Source: Diphasiastrum complanatum (taxonomy: Eukaryota > Streptophyta > Lycopodiopsida > Lycopodiales > Lycopodiaceae). Taken from it: 64,000 nt of DNA. Each line of letters begins with the position of its first letter. Position 1 is the first letter of the stretch. Location of the stretch: contig CM055092.1 in NCBI GenBank assembly GCA_029204225.1, positions 79,124,527 through 79,188,526 on the forward strand. Direction: 5' to 3'. Shown piece after piece: positions 46,637-59,351 of the stretch. The notes below the pieces were generated by a model. It saw nothing but the letters and a program-made list of their open reading frames with translations, did not search any database and had not been told where the DNA came from. Position numbers and translations under genes: made by a program.

Positions 46637-49600
46637 AGCTCTGAGTTGCCTAGGGGCTCTCTTTCGAATATTTTCTTGACTGATTTGGCATACCACAGCT
46701 TCAAAATGAATCATTTTGTTATTGACCAACTTTTTCTAAAGCTTTTTGGTATTCTTTGTTTAAGACTAAAAAATCGACTGATTTTGATACCAATTGAAGC
46801 AATACAAATCTATGTCCTTCCATATCCAGTTCGATGCTCCACAGCTTTGAACAAATCAGCAAACTGAAGAATCAATAGCTTTTTCATCAACCATTCTAGT
46901 TCTTCGAATTCTCCTAGAATTTGGTTTTGAAAGCTACAAAATTGCACCTAACCAAGCTTGGATATACTCACCAAGCAACACTTAGAAACTATATATCTTA
47001 ATTGAAGATTATGTTAGCACATATAGTAGCCACTAATTTTTTTGGGGATTGCCGCTGCATGCTAAGGCGAACCCCATAACAGGACAAGTGTCCCAACTCA
47101 GTATTAACATGTGTTGTAAAGAAGGCACATATAACTCTCACATAGAAAAATATTGAAAAATTGCTAAAACTGGAAATATCCTTCAAATAGGGAAATAAAT
47201 TGGGCTTACAATATTTAACACATCATGCTTTGCTCAAGTTCATCTATGGTGGGGGGGTTTCATCAATGTCCTCCTCATCAATAGTTGCATCATCGACATC
47301 TAATGCACTAGCATGTGCATGCATTTTCATATACTCATAAACAATAACAAAAGATTTACATTCATTTGCTCTTCTTCTTTTTTCCAAAACTTTGCAAGCT
47401 AATTATCCTATCCATATGAATTGTGAACATGCTTCCACTAGGGTGCACTTTGTGTGGTTGTCTTAGACTTGACAGACATGGATTGGTGGATGTGTTTGTT
47501 TGATTTATAGATATTGGTAAGTAGGTTGATGGCCAAACCTATGCAAGTCAAGATTGAGCAAATTCCCCTACATTACTTGGCAATACTAGATTCCCTCTCA
47601 ACATGATAGTTGTAGGTATATACTTATAAAATAATATGGTAGTCTTGAATATCTCTTATATATGAATATCTTTTGTACTTCTAAGCGGTTATGGTGATGA
47701 AGTTGAAGAAACATACCTAGTTATTTCCGCGTATTGAGTTGATAACTAAATGGTGATGAAGTTGTCCAGTTTCTCCTCTGAATAGGTAGCCTAGATTCGA
47801 TGAACAAAAATACCTAGTTATTGAGCTGAAAACTAAATGGTGATGAAGTTTCCCAATTTTCCTCCTTTGAATAGATAGCCTAGGTTCGATGAACAAAAGT
47901 ACCAAGTCCTTTCGGTGTTTTGAGCTGATAACAAAATGAAAAATTGTGAATATTTTACGTTCCTAGTGATAAAATAGATTCCAATGAATAGGGGGTTGTT
48001 GCTAGACTATATATGTTAATGTAGAAATGTCTTCTTGACTCCCTTGTTCTTTATACAATAAAATTGAATTCTTGTGAAGGAGCCCTTGATTGTTAGTTGT
48101 TGCTTTTATATGTGGGAAATCATTATGAAAAGCATCGATCATTGTGATATTAACACCCTATACTTGTATACCTAATTGTCGAGGGCATTCTTAGAGTACA
48201 TTGCAACTTCGTCTTTATTCAAAGTTGATACAAAAGCATGAAGGCTTGATACGGCATGGCCTCCAATTGAAAAGTTGTGGATTTTTTTTTTATGTGCTCA
48301 ATGTTGAGTATCATCAATTTGTCACAAAGAATTGTTGTAGATGTGGGGGTAATTTGATTCGTTCACAAATTTTAAAGCACAAGGTAATAGATAACTATGG
48401 GTTTGGAATATGTGTTTTCATGTGGGCATGCATGAGGAACACATGACATTCAAAGTAGTTCATGCCTAGGTTCTCTTACAAATTCTCAGACACATGGATC
48501 CAAAAAAACAAAAAAACTAGTCCATTTTGGCATTGGACAAATTCAATCTAAGAGAATGCATCTTCATCAAAGAGCCTTGTAATTTGGGCTTCTTCTAATG
48601 TATAGAAGTTATGACTTTAGAATGTATATGAGGGATATAGCAATAAGACTCTAATGATGGCACATTTAGTTTAGTTTAACATATAGTGTATGTTGCTTTC
48701 CTTTAGGATACAGAGTGTTGTCTAACTTAGTGTATCAGCAACACAAAGCCAACAGTTTGAGCTTATAAGTAAAAGTAGCAATGAGCTATAATATTTTGCC
48801 TAAAGTGAGGCGGCACACCTATGGTGACCTTATTATAGGGAGCTCTATGGCAAGCCAGACTGAGAATTACAGCATGACATGGATAATCTTTGTCCCAGAT
48901 TTGTAAGAGAAATAATAAGGACCAAGAAGTAGATTGACTTTTACTTGATTGAAGGGTACTATCATAAATTCAGAAGAATATGCATTTATTGTAGTACATT
49001 AAGACAGTACTCCTCGAATGACACCACGAAAGAACACACTTGTATGATACAGTATACTAAATGGCAATTGCATCTGCAAAATTGGTACATCAACAATCAT
49101 AGTCAATGTTATAAGATATCATTGATTGTATGGGTATAGGCTAGGGAAGATATTTAAGCAGATGCCAGAGCATTGAGACAAACAAGAGATCCGATTTGGT
49201 AGTGATGTACAAAATATCCGAGTATCAAGCCTAGGCAATCAGGTTTGTTACCCATGATTAGAAAGCTTTAATCATTTCAAAGTCAGTTATTGATGCTAAT
49301 AACACTTTTAAAGTGGAGGCCTGAGGGTGAAGAAGGTACTGTACTGCCCAAATATGGATTTCTATGCAGATGGAGATTTATTCCTCATGCAAACTGTAAT
49401 ATAGTAAGGCTATAATCCAAAACCTTCAAGATCAGAACTGCCCAAGATTATTAAGCTTGCATATTGTTGAATGACAAGCGAAAGGCAAGCAGATCAAGGT
49501 GTACAGCTAGAAATTGAGCAACTGAGAGAGGCAGTTTATACAGTTCAAGCTGGCCAAACATAAAAGTGGTTTACTAGACTGATGGAACAAACAATTAGTA

Positions 49601-49688
49601 TTGTTCTCGGTATTATCCGACAATGGTTTACAACATCAAGCCACATATATCTATCTCAAGGAAATACTATGCATGTGATAGGTAATGT
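46637..49688. other. Intergenic stretch with one small tandem repeat
   Basis: At 47693-47935 a unit of about 100 bases (TACCTAGTTATT..TGAGCTGA.AACTAAATGG; TGATGAAGTT.CCAATTT; GATTCGATGAACAAAA) occurs about 2.5 times. A glutamine/leucine-rich coding-like piece lies near 49495-49560 without support. Otherwise no gene evidence; short frames such as 48201-48446 (+) have no motif. Confidence 0.5.
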
Positions 49689-51537
49689 TTACTTGATCTT
49701 ATTCAGAAATGCCTGTAAAATTGGAAATAGCTCCTCAATGTATTCGATGCTTCTTTCTTTCCTCTTCAGGTAAAATTTGCCTGTGGTGCATTCTGAAGCT
49801 GGCAAAAGAGCTAGCCAAACTGCGGTATCAGCGCCTTCTTCAGGAGTATGACCAGAGTTCAGTGTCATTTCAGTACAAGTAGGGCCAGGGCATATGCAGT
49901 TCACATAGAACTTCTGGTCTTTTGTTCGTTTTGAAAGATCCCGAGCTAGCATACGACTGTAAGCATTTAGCACCGCCTTCGATAACGCATAGTATACGAA
50001 ACTGTTTGGACAAGGTAAATCCGCGCGGATTACTTCCAATCCTGGAGACTTCCTATGTAGATTTTCCTCGATCTTGAGCAGACAGTTTTGTAGAAAAGAA
50101 TTAATGAGTTCTTCTGCAAGATTGTCCACAGAAGAGAGTTGCTTCTTCCAATATTCATCTCGAAACACCTGTTATCGGGATATTATATCACATGCGTCAG
50201 GAAGAAAAAGAGAGAGATCCAGAATCACACCATAAAAGCAGCATACTGAAGATTTTTAGGATAATCAAAGTGCGTCTTAATGCTAGCCGCAGATGCCACA
50301 ATATTCGATATGCTGCCAGTTGCTCCAACTACATGTTCAATAATCATCCTGTGTTTAAACTGTGCAGATTTTCACAGCGTCACAGGAAAGCAGCATATGG
50401 ACGAACTTAAACTTACGCTAAGCTGTCCGGTCATCGAGCTAACGTTAACAATTCGATTGCCAGGCGTACTGGAATGCCTAAACAACGGAAGCATCGCTTC
50501 GGTCACGCGTTTTGCACCGTAGTAATTTGTTTCTAGTATGGAATGGGCAAGCTCCATACTGTCGGGGCTCAACGGACTCGTAGTGTAAGCAATTCCAGCA
50601 TTGTTGATCTACAGCAAGGTGAAGAAGCAGATGTAGGACTCAAAAGATAATCATCACATCTTCTCAAAAGAGACTGAATTGAGCAACATTTTTAATAAAA
50701 GTAAAATCACTTCGTTGCAACAAAAAGATCACATCCGATCGTGACGCACTTGTACACAGTATTCTGTTGACATAAACAAACCTGAAGCAAAATAGACGAA
50801 GATGACAACTTCCAAGCGGTTATGATTTTTATAGCATCAAAGGATCATTGCTAAAACATCAAAAATACGATCAATTCATGGCATTGCAGAAATTATATTC
50901 AATGGCATTCCTGTCCACAGTCTTCTGCCTTAAATGAACAAACCTGAAGAAACATAGAAGAGGATCACATGAACTTCTAAGCAGTTTTGAGTTTTACATA
51001 AAAGGATCGTTGCTAAACAGAAAATGTGTATGTAATCCTGTTTCTTATATTCCTCTCGAAGCAAACGAAGTGAAATCCCGTGTGTTTATCATATTTCTGT
51101 AAGAGTACAGTGTAGCATTCTTCTGGAATAATTTCCAATTCTCAGCAACAATCCAATCTCTTGGCGATTTCAATCCAGTCATAACCATTCTCACCAAAGA
51201 GTTCTGAACTTAAAAACATGCTGCTTACACACTCAGCCGGCAAGAAAAAGGATCAAATGGCTACCAGAATGTCGATTCCACCAAATTTATCTTTCACCCA
51301 ATCAGCCAGTCGACTTATTGAGTCTGGATCGGTGACATCTAACTGATGAAACATCACGTAAAGACCTTCTTCCCTCAGCATATCACTTGCTCTCTGACCA
51401 TTCTGTATGTTTCTAGATGTCAAAATTGGAGTCAATCCTTCTTTAGCCAGCTGCTTCACAATTGCAAAACCTATGCCTTTGTTGGCTCCTGTCACCAGAG
51501 CAACTGTTTCCTTGGACCACCATCTGAAGGAATCCAT
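49689..51537 (-). CDS. Short-chain dehydrogenase/reductase (carbonyl reductase/neomenthol dehydrogenase-like), 3 exons
   Basis: NAD(P)H-dependent oxidoreductase of the classical SDR superfamily, in the plant subgroup with salutaridine reductase, neomenthol dehydrogenase and CBR1-type carbonyl reductases; the substrate is unknown. Exons (minus): 51537-51265 (91 codons), 50608-50417 (64 codons), 50168-49689 (159 codons plus stop), total 314 residues, usual for the group. All junctions are phase 0: CTG/GTAGCC donor, TTGCTGTAG acceptor, AGC/GTAAGT donor, CGATAACAG acceptor. Motifs: cofactor loop T-G-A-N-K-G-I-G (residues 16-23), D-V-T-D near 69, N-N-A-G (93-96), catalytic Asn119, Ser149 in V-S-S-M-T-G, Tyr215 and Lys219 in Y-A-L-S-K, and N-C-I-C-P-G-P. 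The insert between Ser and Tyr (about 60 residues) is typical of this subgroup. There is no signal peptide, so it is probably cytosolic. No break is seen. Confidence 0.93.
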
Positions 51538-51599
51538 GTCAGATCAAGACCAAGACACGAAAGGAAAAGAGTGCTCGGATCAGATGAGATCAGATGGTA

Positions 51600-52254
51600 G
51601 CCAGATCGTGACAATAGAAATTGCTGCATGTCTCAAACTCATGGCTAACAAGATGCATGCAGCTCAGTCTTATAGTGGTAACAACTCAAGTTACAATATT
51701 TTCTCCCAAAAAAAAAGGAGAAAAAGAAATGGGTTTGCAAAAAATGTTAATAATGTGTTGACTCCTTAGAAAATCTATATAAAATTATGTTCAACATAGA
51801 TGGTTGGAGGATTTGAAACCCAAGTTTAAAATGAGTTGGAGGATTTGAATCCCAAGTTTAAAATGAGATTGTTATGCTCAAAATTGTGCCTCGAGTAGCT
51901 TTGAGCTAACAACGCAATGACATTTGTTTTGGGACTTTGACCTAAAAAAGAGTAACCTTTTTTGGTATTTTTTGAATTACCAAATTTTAAGCCAAAATCA
52001 TGATTTTGTTTAATTAATCTCTAAATAATATTAAAAAAAATCCTTTAAAATGCATATTTTTAAAAGAGCACTACAACTCTTCTTTTTTTGCAACTTCATA
52101 AAACCATCGTAATTAGAAATGAAATATCATTTCAAGACAACACATGATTTTTGAAACTCCAAAACCCGTTAAAATACAAAAGGGCTTAAGTTATATTTAC
52201 ATATTCTTTTTTCAAAGTACATGTTTTGAGGAATTTTTGCTAATGCCTCTCAAT
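51600..52254. other. AT-rich spacer with a short duplication
   Basis: Upstream flank of the SDR. GGATTTGAAACCCAAGTTTA and GGATTTGAATCCCAAGTTTA (each followed by AAATGAG) repeat in tandem at about 51808-51866. No gene evidence. Confidence 0.5.
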
Positions 52255-53463
52255 TCAGAACTTGAGACACTCGTTTTCAACTGATGAAGTGGAAGACTCA
52301 TCTTTTTCATCAAAATTGACTGGCATATCTTCTTCAATGTTGACATAAAACCTTTTAAGTCGACTTTTCTCTATTGCTGACGAGTTGAGGATGAGGGTTG
52401 TTGCATTAATACAAGTCGTTCTCTCAATATGGCTATAGTTGACTTTTGTAGATAAATGATCATTGATTGTTAACTCAAAATTAAAAACCAAAATATCTAC
52501 GTCTTGTAAATTCCAATCATCGATCCTTGGTTGATTTTTTGGCAATCGCTTTCTTTTGCCCTTCGGATCTACTTGTAGCATTTCAAATTCATACCTTCCC
52601 AAAAAAGCATTCGTTGAAGTGATGTGCAACCAATGGACACATAGTACTTTTGCCTTGTTACTACTTTAAATGAATCCAAGCACTTTGGCAATCCAAAATG
52701 AATGTTTTTTACTATTTTCTAAAGCTAGAAGTGCAACAGAACTTCCAATTTGAATTTCATTCAGATCACCACACCACGTCATTTTTATAGCTTTACAGTT
52801 TGCCTATTCTCTCCTGAGCCCACATACATTTCACATTCCTTGCCTTGCACAAGCTGCAAGAAATCATTATTCTGGCGAAGATTTGACGGTTCGGCAATTG
52901 TAGTTGAAGCTCCTAAATTACAAGGCCAATAAAATTCTTCACTTGATGATGCATCTTCGAGGTTGAGCAAGCTGATATTTTGTTCTTCGAAAAAGTCCAT
53001 CCACCAATTAACTCATCAAAAAAATGATAATATGCTTGAATACTTGATTCCAAAAAATTTAGTAAAATGGATCAATCTGACAATGTTCTCTTTGCAACTT
53101 TTGTTCTTCTAGCATGGGCTTTAAAAGAGACAATGCATCAAGCTTGATTTGAGTAGAAGACATTGAGAGCAAAAAATGAACTTTTTCAAAAAGTAGCCAT
53201 GAAACTGAATTTGAAAATTGTTTGCCCCATAACAATGTAATACCTATTTTATTACATTTAATTTCAGACTGATGCTGAAAGCTAATGTCATTAAAATTAG
53301 CTACACAATGTTCTTTCTCATTGGACGTCTTAATATAATCATGAAAATCATATGTGTGTCTGATTAACGACGCAACTGGCTTTGGCATGTACGATTCTTC
53401 GACATTGCTTTGAACCACTAGTAAAAAAAATGGCTTCTTACGTCTAAGTCCTTGGAGAAACAA
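52255..53463 (-). pseudogene. Three open frames of an unrecognised, probably broken gene
   Basis: Frames 53463-53059, 53000-52785 and 52629-52255 follow each other on the minus strand. The first has a hydrophobic start (F-F-L-L-V-V-Q) and a W-G-K-Q-F..W-L-L-F segment. The second is acidic (E-D-A-S-S-S-E-E) and ends V-Q-G-K-E-C-E-M-Y-V-G-S-G-E. The third carries D-P-K-G-K-R-K-R-L, then D-W-N-L-Q-D-V-D-I-L-V-F-N-F, and a serine-rich acidic tail. Splice signals between them are not evident and stops separate them. The composition looks coding, but no family can be named with confidence. It may be a decayed host gene or a transposon-carried one. Confidence 0.35.
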
Positions 53464-53469
53464 CTAAAC

Positions 53470-53900
53470 ATCTGATCAATTTGATCGTGGGTGTGGCCCA
53501 CCAACAAAAATCCTACTTTTACTCTTTGAATTTTTTTTCACTACTAGCATGGACAAGTATGCCAAGACAGTTTGATTTTTCTTTTTCCTAGCAATATTGT
53601 TAAGTTGCAAATAAAGTACATCCGAAAGATTATCATCAAATTCACACATTATCTTGTGTAGTAATTGTCAAATTTGGATCGTTTCAAACGTTGGGATAAT
53701 TAAAAAAATAATCTGGACTCCAAAGTGCTATTAAACACAAGTGCTCCAACGAGATGAACTTGTATTAAAGAAAATTCGGCTTTGGAAAGGGCCCTATAAG
53801 GATTGCCACGTAGGATGACAATATTTTGGCAATATAAAATACTTAAATAAAATCTTTTTCTACCCGCAGTTCTGCCTACACAGTCTTCGATGGTTAGCTA
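53470..53900. other. Spacer without recognised features
   Basis: AT-rich; nothing coding or repeated that I can support. Confidence 0.5.
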
Positions 53901-53904
53901 CTAT

Positions 53905-54250
53905 GTGCATAGTATAGTCTATGGTTGAAAAAAAAATCATAACTTTTGAATGACAACTCGGATTGAGACGATTATGGTGCCATTAGAAAGCCCTTGACGA
54001 GAGCTTTTCAACGACACCAAAATGCCCAGTTCCAAGCTACATTGGAGAAGTTATGGCTAGTCCAAGTTTTGGTCGGTCAACACTTTGACTGGCCATAACT
54101 TCTCCACCGTAGCTCGGAACTGGGCGTGTTGGGTGTTTTGAAAAGCTCTCATTGAGGGCTTTCTAATGGCACTACAATCGTCTCAATCCGAGTTGTCGTT
54201 CAAAACTCACACTATTTTTTTGTTGAGTTGCATACTATACTACAGATAAA
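53905..54250. mobile_element. Foldback element / MITE-like inverted repeat
   Basis: Two arms of about 160 bases, inverted: left CATAACTTTTGAATGACAAC..GGATTGAGACGATTATGG..CCATTAGAAAGCCC..GAGAAGTTATGGCTAGTCC; right the complement GGCCATAACTTCTCCACC..GGGCTTTCTAATGG..CAATCGTCTCAATCCGAG..GTTGTCGTTC. Centre near 54073 (TTGGTCGGTCAACACTTTGA). Outer ends GTGCATAGTATA and its complement TATACTATGCAA-like on the right. It has no coding capacity, so it would be non-autonomous. The class is not assigned. Confidence 0.75.
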
Positions 54251-54942
54251 ATGGCTTATTTATGGGCTGCCCCCGATGCAAAATTATAGTTCTTTTAAAA
54301 AGAAAAGAAAATCAATTTGAAGGAGCTAAATTATGTAGATTTCAAATTTGAGTGTTTTGATTGGACCATGTGGAAGAAACTTCTGAGAAAAAAATAAAAA
54401 GTATCTTTTTGAAAGGCCTCTTTTATGTTCAAATTTTCTCTAATTTAATAAAATTTGTCTCATTCAAATTTTGGTTACTATGATAAAATGAGATAACATC
54501 ATTTTTTTTTCTAATTCATTCCATCAATAGCAAGGCCGATATATTTCTGAGGACATTCCAAACATTTTATTCGATTTTTGGCTAGCCTTTGTCTTTCAAT
54601 TGTTTGTTGATCTCTGTGCACTTCAAGAGCTTTTGCATCATCTACTAGAATTACAACTAGAATATTTAGTCAATATATAGTGACATCATTACATTAAAAA
54701 TTTGGTGATTTAACATATTCATGTCAAAACAAAAAAATATCAAAATCAGAGATGTTAGTGGATTTCAAAGTATCAGCTACTGGTCAATCTGTCACTTAAG
54801 TTTTATTTTAGCATGCTTATCTTCACAAAGAACTCAACATTCAAGATTTGAATATAGATGATAGGAAAAAATGCAATTGTAAGTATATTCAAATTAATTT
54901 TTTTTTATTAGCACAACTAACGATATTTTTGTTGGTTTTGTA
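54251..54942. other. AT-rich spacer
   Basis: No coding, repeat or element signal I can support. Confidence 0.5.
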
Positions 54943-55873
54943 GATTTATATCCATTGAATATCGTTGAATGCAATTAGTTCAATTTATTGCAAGAGTAAT
55001 TGATGTCATACATTCTGATATCGGTTTGCTTCAATATAAGGGACGTAACGGTTCTCCAAAATTCCTTTTAGAGTCGGGAGTTCTTTTTTACGATTCCACA
55101 TATATTCCTAAGAAAAATAATTTAGTGAGTAGATTAAAGCCCTACCCTCTATCATATTTTCCAAGTGAGGAATGGATTTCTCTAGATTCAACAATTTCAA
55201 AAAATTTTCGATCGAGATTGTATATGGATATCTAGAGTATATTAAAATGTAGCACTACTTCAAAGAATAATAGATTAAGCTGGTATCTACCTTTGACTAA
55301 TTTTTGTTGATTTTATGCAATGTTTGACAAATGAAAACAATATCTATTTGTAAGGACTAATTGATTGATGAAATGCTCGGGATGATCATTGGAATTCGAA
55401 ACAAAATGAGCAAGTTGAGTGCAAAGTTTGTAAGTCATCAATGACATCTAGATATCACATAGAAAAACAAACGCTCACTTTGCTATGGTATTATAGATGA
55501 TGGATAAAATGCAAAAATGAGTGGAAGCCACTCGATCAAGATTTTGTAATAAACCATCAAGAGCAATTTCAAATAATAGTGAAAAGAAATGATAACTTGT
55601 TGTAATCGAGGTTGAGTAAGATTGGAGTCTCAATCACATTCGATCAGAACTTGACATGTTGCAGTTTGATCTTCTTCAGTACTATCAATTTTGATTGAAT
55701 GGTATTAAGGTATGTTATGCAATATGCAAATATTGATTTTTGATTTTGTTAGTGTTTCAAGATGCCAAATCATACAATTATTTTGATTTTTGGTGTGCAG
55801 ATAAGGGCAAGGCAAGAAGAGCGCATGAAATACAAAGATATAGCAACAACAATCGAAATTGAAGATGCATAAC
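54943..55873 (+). pseudogene. Broken multi-exon coding region of unknown family
   Basis: Three coding-like pieces on the plus strand. The first, 54969-55235, carries F-L-L-E-S-G-V-L-F-Y-D-S, P-K-K-N-N-L-V-S-R-L and P-S-E-E-W-I-S-L-D-S. The second, about 55383-55700, carries C-K-V-C-K-S (a Cys pair), W-K-P-L-D-Q-D-F and K-I-G-V-S-I-T-F-D, interrupted by at least two stops. The third, 55801-55872, after a TTTGGTGTGCAG acceptor, is I-R-A-R-Q-E-E-R-M-K-Y and ends at TAA. The composition is clearly protein-like and the C-x2-C suggests a zinc-binding element. I do not recognise the family. Confidence 0.4.
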
Positions 55874-55949
55874 AAAAAAAAATTCTCTCAATATGTATGT
55901 ATAAATTTTTTTATATAATTGAAATACATTTTGGCTCATCTCCGTGAAG

Positions 55950-57870
55950 GGTGACCATTCTATTGTTTTTTTTGTATATTATCTTTCTTTTGTTCATTTA
56001 GAATATTAGCTTTTGAGTCTATAATCTCTATATCCAATTCTCCATATTCAAGAATCTTCAGTGGACTGTTTACAATAGTAATAGAATAAGAATTTTCCAC
56101 AACAATCTTTATTGACTCATGCCGAAAGTGCATGATCTCTTGTGGTGTGACCGTCAGGCATACAAACTGCAAAAACCAAAATTTAATAGGCACTTGTTTC
56201 AAAAACATACATCACTAGTTTTTTTCTAAAAAAAAGTGAGCATACAATATATCAAATAAATATAATACTTGTCGTACATTAGGAAGCTTGTCTTGTTGAT
56301 CCAGCTAATTGAAAAATGCTCTCACATTGTAAACGGTATACCATCTACAACTAACAAAATCTATTTGTTGGAAGGACTGCACAAACAAACATGGATTAGA
56401 AAAGATAATTTTACAAAATAGTACATGATGAAATATTGTTTCTGTGTGCGCCTTGAGGAACTGAAACTTTAAGTCGATATTGTAATAGGCGTATGTGTAA
56501 GAATAAATCATGACCAAAAAAATACAATATTAAATTTTGCAAGCATGTGCTGAATCAATATTGTAATTGGAATATGTGAAAATATACTTTTACACCAAAC
56601 AACGAAATCATATATTGTTTCAACGCTCGCCTTGAAGGACATAAATTTACAAAAGTTATAAACACGTGTTGAATCGATATCGTCACTTACTTATGATGAA
56701 AAGTACCTTGGCATGAATCAACTGAAGTTCTGTGTATGCCCTTGCACCTGGCATTGGAAAGAGCTCCCCTAATTTCTAGACAAGCTCTTTTGCGTCCATG
56801 TGTGTATGTGTGATGGAGTTCATCTTCAAGCATATTGGGTTGCATACACCCTCATTATGTACATATAATGACAACACGTATAAGCTCCAATGGCCATTGC
56901 AATGACAAATTGGCAAGTTTTTCAGATTGCAAATTCAAACAAGAATCCATAAGCAACAGTTCATTAGCCAATATGTGAAAAAATGTTTACTTATGTATGT
57001 ATGGTATCATTCTTCACATATCCTTTATGAAGTAATTTAAAATCCGAATAGTGGAATCCACTGAGCCTAGTGGATAGGCAATAATACTACGTCTATAAAA
57101 ATAGGAGTATGAAAAAATTCAAGCCAATATCGTATAGACCCTTCTTAATATTGTCTCCTAGAATTTTATCGGAATGATTTGTTTTGCTAATTGGCATTTG
57201 AAATTGTTGTGAACCTATATGTCAATAGGAGTTGATCATATTCTACACATCTAGGAGAATCTACAAAATTTAAAGAGGGGGGGGGGGGGGGGGGGTGTGA
57301 TGCCAAAACTCCACTCAATGAATCATCATTAAAACAAAATCTATTTTTGCTTTCAGAACTGCATCTAATTCCGATCTAGTGGAGAGAGAGAGTGGTGACT
57401 TTCGAGACTATATAGGTTTGGATTGTGGTGATTTTGAAGAAGATTTAGAAGAAGATTTAGGTGGAGATCTAGAATGTGTGGGCTTGGAAGCGAATTAGAA
57501 GAAAATACAGAAGGTGGAGATTTTAAATGAATGTGGGGATTTAGAATGAGATTTAGAAGAATGTGCAGACTTGGAAGCATATTTAGAAGAAGATACAGAA
57601 GGTGGAGATTTTAAATGAAATTTATGAGGGGATTTAGAATGAGATTTAGAAACTGATGCAGAAGATAGTCCAAAAAACATGGGTTGTGATGCATTTTTGA
57701 AGTTTTGAATAAATGAAAGCATTTGCAGGCCTAGAATATTTCCATGGACATTTCTCAGCACCAAATAGAGTTGTCCAATGGTTGGGAGCAGAAAGAAAGA
57801 GTAACAAAGAACAAATGAAGCCCAAAAAGTCTCAGACATTGTCATTTTCCATGTTTTTTTAGTCACGGAG
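55950..57870 (-). other. Minus-strand open frames of uncertain status with a serine/proline repeat
   Basis: Frames 56208-55960 and 57866-57495 are open. The latter starts with a hydrophobic segment (F-V-L-C-Y-S-F-F-L-L-P) and ends in repeats of the S-K-S-H-S-K-S-P-H type, which derive from a tandem DNA repeat at 57440-57650 of about 100 bases (GAGATTTAGAAGA, GAAGATACAGAAGGTGGAGA). A G run lies at 57277-57296. No gene call is justified, though a membrane-anchored low-complexity protein is possible. Confidence 0.25.
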
Positions 57871-59346
57871 TATTTCGTATCTCTAATCTAATCGCTTTGA
57901 GAGTTGTTACTAATTGATGCCCATATGAGATTTTTTTCTGCCATTCTCCACATATCTTCTTAAGGATCGACGCCTTTGAGACAACTCAAAAAATCTCTCT
58001 TTTATTTGCTTCACTCTTAAACAATCTCTCTCTTATGCAACTAAAATATCCTTAGATATTTTTCTTCTTATGCATCTCAAGTTTCCTCCTATGATGTACT
58101 TACAACACCTACAAGAAGCGATTTTTCTCTTCTTAGTTTGTTATTTCTCCCTCAAATATAGTACAAGTCGAAAGCCAACACTCGTAGAAGCTAAACTATT
58201 GACCTTATTCAACAAAACTTCCATTTGATAGTCTCACAAGCTATGCATATTATTCATTTCATTGAGTGTCATACTCAATTACTTGCAAATCTGCAAGTAC
58301 ATCAACAACTAGGACTTGCGGTTTTGTTCATCATTATTGATTTCCTAATCATAAAAAGTTGTTTAAGTTAGTTGAAATATACATCTATCAAGTCAATTCT
58401 TGTGAAACCAAATGTGACCTCTTACAGGTTGAAGCTAGATCAGTAAATTTATTTTGCTATTAAGCCACTTTCTTAGTTAACCAAAGTAACTAAACCCAAA
58501 ACTTTATAGAAACGTAATTCAATCAAAAAAAAAATTAGTCGTGGAAACCAATCAAAAATCACTTCATGAAGTTGATATATTGTTCTCACAACATTCCATA
58601 CTAAATCAACATTATTACATGCATGCACAACATGCACACACTGACATGCAGTCATCATGGATTGAATTATATTTATTCAGAATCAAATATTGCCAAAGTC
58701 ACTATCATGCAACAAAAAGCATTCTTGTATGCATTAATACTACTAAAAAAAGTATACAACATTCATGCATGTCTCAAAACATTCAGAAAAAGACAACAAG
58801 GATTACTACACTCAGATACACATGCCACTACGAATTTTCTCGCATGTAATCAAATCTTTTATGAAAATTTTGAAAATCTTACTCACAAAAATATCAAAAC
58901 TTTCGACGACGATAACTTGAGTTACAGAGCACCAAATTAGTTGTTGTAAAGTACAATATAGAGGGACGGTAGGTCACAAGAGGCCTATCATGTCATCAAA
59001 GAATGTATTTTCCACACATGCAAGCACAAAAGACTAGAGAAACAAGTAGGAGGGCGCACTTTTCTACAAAGTGTCTCAAGGAAATACATTGTAGGCTTTG
59101 CATGCCCTCAGAGAGGCATAAAAAATAGTCCGTAAACATTCAATAGAGACCAATGAAGTCTTCAACCAAGTCCTATTATGATTTTTGGGCAAAGAAAAAT
59201 ATTTTAAGCTTTTTGAGAGGGTGCACTAGGTGTCCAGTAACTTGTTATAGATCCCAATAAATGTGCAAAATAGATAATCAACTACCAAATTGTTGAAATT
59301 ATCATTGAATAGTTTTTTGTTGTTGTATATTTCCATCTACATAGAT
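57871..59346. other. AT-rich stretch without recognised features
   Basis: Short open frames on both strands (for example 58541-58940, +) lack motifs and coding bias. No repeats of note. Confidence 0.5.
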
Positions 59347-59351
59347 ATATC

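Noticed and set aside
49582-49773. Plus-strand frame overlapping the SDR 3' end
   Set aside because: Lies partly opposite the SDR last exon and shows no motif.
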